From Acidimicrobiales bacterium (GTDB taxonomy: Bacteria; Actinomycetota; Acidimicrobiia; Acidimicrobiales; GCA-2861595): a stretch of 64,000 bases of DNA. Under the pieces are notes generated by a model. That model saw only the letters and a program-made list of their open reading frames with translations, was not told where the DNA came from and made no database searches. The position numbers and the translations under genes were made by a program. The stretch spans positions 407,894 to 471,893 of the forward strand of contig JAUJNQ010000001.1 of the NCBI GenBank assembly GCA_030448025.1. The letters are read 5' to 3'. Each line of letters starts with the position of its first letter. Positions within the stretch are counted from its first letter, which is position 1. Shown one piece after another: positions 62,445-64,000 of the stretch.

Positions 62445-64000
62445 GTGCGTCCAGGAGCTTGGGCGCCATGATGACAAGGAGGTTGTCATGACGTAACCAA
62501 GCGCCAAGCTGAGGGCAGCCAGCCGGTGCAAGTCCGGCCCGGGGAGACGCCAGGGTCCTCGGTAGCTGGCTCCCGGCGTCGGTCGAGAGGCCGCCGTCGA
62601 AGCGGAGCGACGACACCCCATTGAGGGGGTGGCAACTGACCAGTCCGCAACGTCGAGTGAAGCCTGCAGCGTCGTCACGGCACCTCGCGTGAGCGAGACA
62701 AGGAGGAGCCGAGCCCGTCTCGAATGGGCGAAGGCCACGGACGGCACCCCAGAACCTGGAGCGGGTGCCCAAGAACCTCCCGGCGTAATGGGCGTGGAAT
62801 GGTCAGAAGGTTGTCCTCGGAACTGGAGAGACCCTCCTCGGCCCCGGGTCTGCGGCCCGGGAAGCAAGCGCACCTATAACCGGTGACGGGAAGTGGTGGG
62901 CGGCCGAGAGGGAGTCGGAGGGGGCCGGAGTAGTGACGACGGCCGGGACAACACAACCCGGCCCGAGCGAAGGGCCCCTGCCTCATCGACGCACACGAAG
63001 GAGTCGAGGAGCCCTGATGAGTGCCGAGCGATCGGCTAGGTCCGTCAGCCACGCCGAGGGCGTGGACAAGGTTCGAGCCCTCCAACGCGTGCTCTACCGC
63101 GCAGCCAAGCAGGATCCCGCCCGTCGTTTCCACGCCGTCTACCACCACGTCGCCCGCAGCGACATCTTGTGGCGGGCGTGGTCCGACGTGCGTGCCAACC
63201 GGGGGGCTCCCGGCGTCGACGGCCTCAGCATCGACGCCGTTGAGGAGTCCGGGGTGGCGATCTTCCTCGACGAGCTCGCCGGGGCATTGCGGGCCGGGAC
63301 CTACCGGTCGGCGCCGCTGCGGCGGGTGCGCATCCCCAAGGCCGGCCAGCCGGGCAAGACCCGGCCGCTCGGCATTCCCTGTCTTCGCGACCGGGTGGCG
63401 ATGGCGGCGGCGAAGCTGGTGCTCGAAGCGATCTTCGAGGCCGACTTCCTGCCCACCAGCTTCGGCTTCCGGCCGAAGCGCTCGGCCCACATGGCCCTCG
63501 AGGCCATTCGGGTCGAGGCCAACGCGGGAGCGAACTGGGTGCTCGACGCCGACGTCTCGGACTGCTTCGGGTCCATCGACCACGACGCCCTCATGGCCCT
63601 GCTGGCCCGGCGGGTGTCGGACCGGAAGATGCTCAAGCTGCTCCGAGCCTGGCTTCGGGCGGGGGTGCTGGAGGACGGGGCGTTCACCGACACGGTGTCG
63701 GGGACGCCACAGGGATCGCCCATCTCGCCGTTGCTCGCCAACGTCGCGCTCCACGTCCTCGACGAGGAGTGGACCAACACGAGCAGCGGCCTCGGCGTGC
63801 TCATTCGCTATGCCGACGACTTCGTCGTCCTCTCCACCAGCCGCCCTCGCGCCGTCGAGGCGCAACGGCGGGTGCGGGCGATCCTGGCCCGTCTGGGACT
63901 TCAGCTGAACCCGGACAAGACCAGGATCGTGCACCTCGGCCGAGGTGCAGAGGGCTTCGACTTCCTGGGGTTCCATCTGCACAAGGTGGAGTCCTGGCGT
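62445..64000 (+). mobile_element. Group II intron, 5' part (continues beyond the window)
   Basis: The proposed 5' border GTGCGT (consensus GUGYG) at 62445 is followed by about 570 nt of structured RNA typical of domains I-III: GGTGCAAGTCCGGCCC, AACTGGAGAGACCC, GCGTAATGGGCGTGGAATGG and GGCCGGAGTAGTGACGA. A reverse transcriptase frame follows. The 3' end with domains V and VI lies outside the window. Confidence 0.85.
63017..64000 (+). CDS. Group II intron reverse transcriptase/maturase, partial
   Basis: 328 codons open to the window end. RT blocks: ANRGAPGVDGLSIDAVEESG, RRVRIPKAGQPGKTRPLGIP, SFGFRPKRSAHMALEAIR, DADVSDCFGSIDHDALM, GTPQGSPISPLLANVALHVL, the active-site LIRYADDFVVLS and FDFLGFHLH. 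The YADD motif and Asp of VSDCF are intact, so the RT appears active. The maturase X and endonuclease domains are beyond the edge. ATG 63017 starts MSAERSARSVSHAEGVDKV. Confidence 0.92.
   Translation, partial: MSAERSARSVSHAEGVDKVRALQRVLYRAAKQDPARRFHAVYHHVARSDILWRAWSDVRANRGAPGVDGLSIDAVEESGVAIFLDELAGALRAGTYRSAPLRRVRIPKAGQPGKTRPLGIPCLRDRVAMAAAKLVLEAIFEADFLPTSFGFRPKRSAHMALEAIRVEANAGANWVLDADVSDCFGSIDHDALMALLARRVSDRKMLKLLRAWLRAGVLEDGAFTDTVSGTPQGSPISPLLANVALHVLDEEWTNTSSGLGVLIRYADDFVVLSTSRPRAVEAQRRVRAILARLGLQLNPDKTRIVHLGRGAEGFDFLGFHLHKVESWR

Overview
The window is 64 kb of GC-rich DNA from an actinomycetote. Its suf, era/recO/uppS and dnaG-rpoD gene blocks, a WhiG/FliA-type sigma factor, a BldC-like HTH protein, a Hanks kinase and several lipoproteins suggest a deep-branching, probably uncultured lineage such as Acidimicrobiia. 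That placement is an inference from gene content.

Positions 1 to about 28.7 kb are conserved chromosome, densely packed, often with 4-nt start/stop overlaps. In order this part holds a PilT ATPase, a flavin reductase, a MauE-like membrane protein, an RmlC-like cupin, a divergent FtsH-like protease and oligopeptidase B. A SUF iron-sulfur cluster (sufB, Cys-rich protein, PhzF-like protein, sufD, Rieske ferredoxin, sufC) and a membrane Ser/Thr kinase come next. These are followed by phoH-ybeY-corC-era, uppS, recO, glyQS, ppdK and the dnaG-rpoD macromolecular-synthesis pair. Two copies of a non-coding long-inverted-repeat element lie between uppS and recO and between ppdK and dnaG. glyQS and ppdK each carry two compensating indels, three of them in G runs, which look like sequence errors.

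From 29 to 33 kb the DNA is a tRNA-linked accessory patch. It has tRNA-Asn preceded by a gene relic, a CAT-anticodon tRNA, an IS3-family element, a degenerate copy of the 3' half of that tRNA (an att-like direct repeat) and a frameshifted GT-C membrane glycosyltransferase. From 33 to 38 kb lie two metal (Zn/Mn) ABC uptake systems arranged around a Fur-family regulator (Zur). From 38 to 46.8 kb are tRNA-Val, lipoproteins, a PPOX-fold protein, and a metal-efflux module. The efflux module has a MerR regulator, an HMA metallochaperone, a textbook MerR-type 20-bp-spacer promoter, and a P1B-type ATPase with YPC instead of CPC in its membrane motif.

From 46.9 to 51.7 kb are a WhiG/FliA sigma factor and the most interesting locus in the window. 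An ECF sigma factor gene overlaps a gene for a membrane-anchored protein whose short cytoplasmic N-terminus is fused through one transmembrane helix to a complete extracellular sugar-binding (ABC solute-binding) domain. No transporter is nearby, so this looks like a sigma/anti-sigma sensor that uses a solute-binding fold. A Band-7 protein and a small membrane protein are encoded divergently.

From 51.8 kb to the end the DNA is mosaic and eroded. A tyrosine-recombinase gene is split by an ISL3-family element with a perfect 8-bp target duplication. Then come a frameshifted vapBC-like pair, clusters of very small genes, an OsmC fragment, and a secreted GH6 glycosidase with six 45-residue propeller repeats. 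After these are frameshifted ABM-like, lipoprotein and aminoglycoside-phosphotransferase-like genes, a dispersed 54-bp repeat, and a group II intron whose reverse transcriptase runs off the window end. Many frameshifts sit in homopolymers, so sequence error and true decay must be separated before calling pseudogenes.
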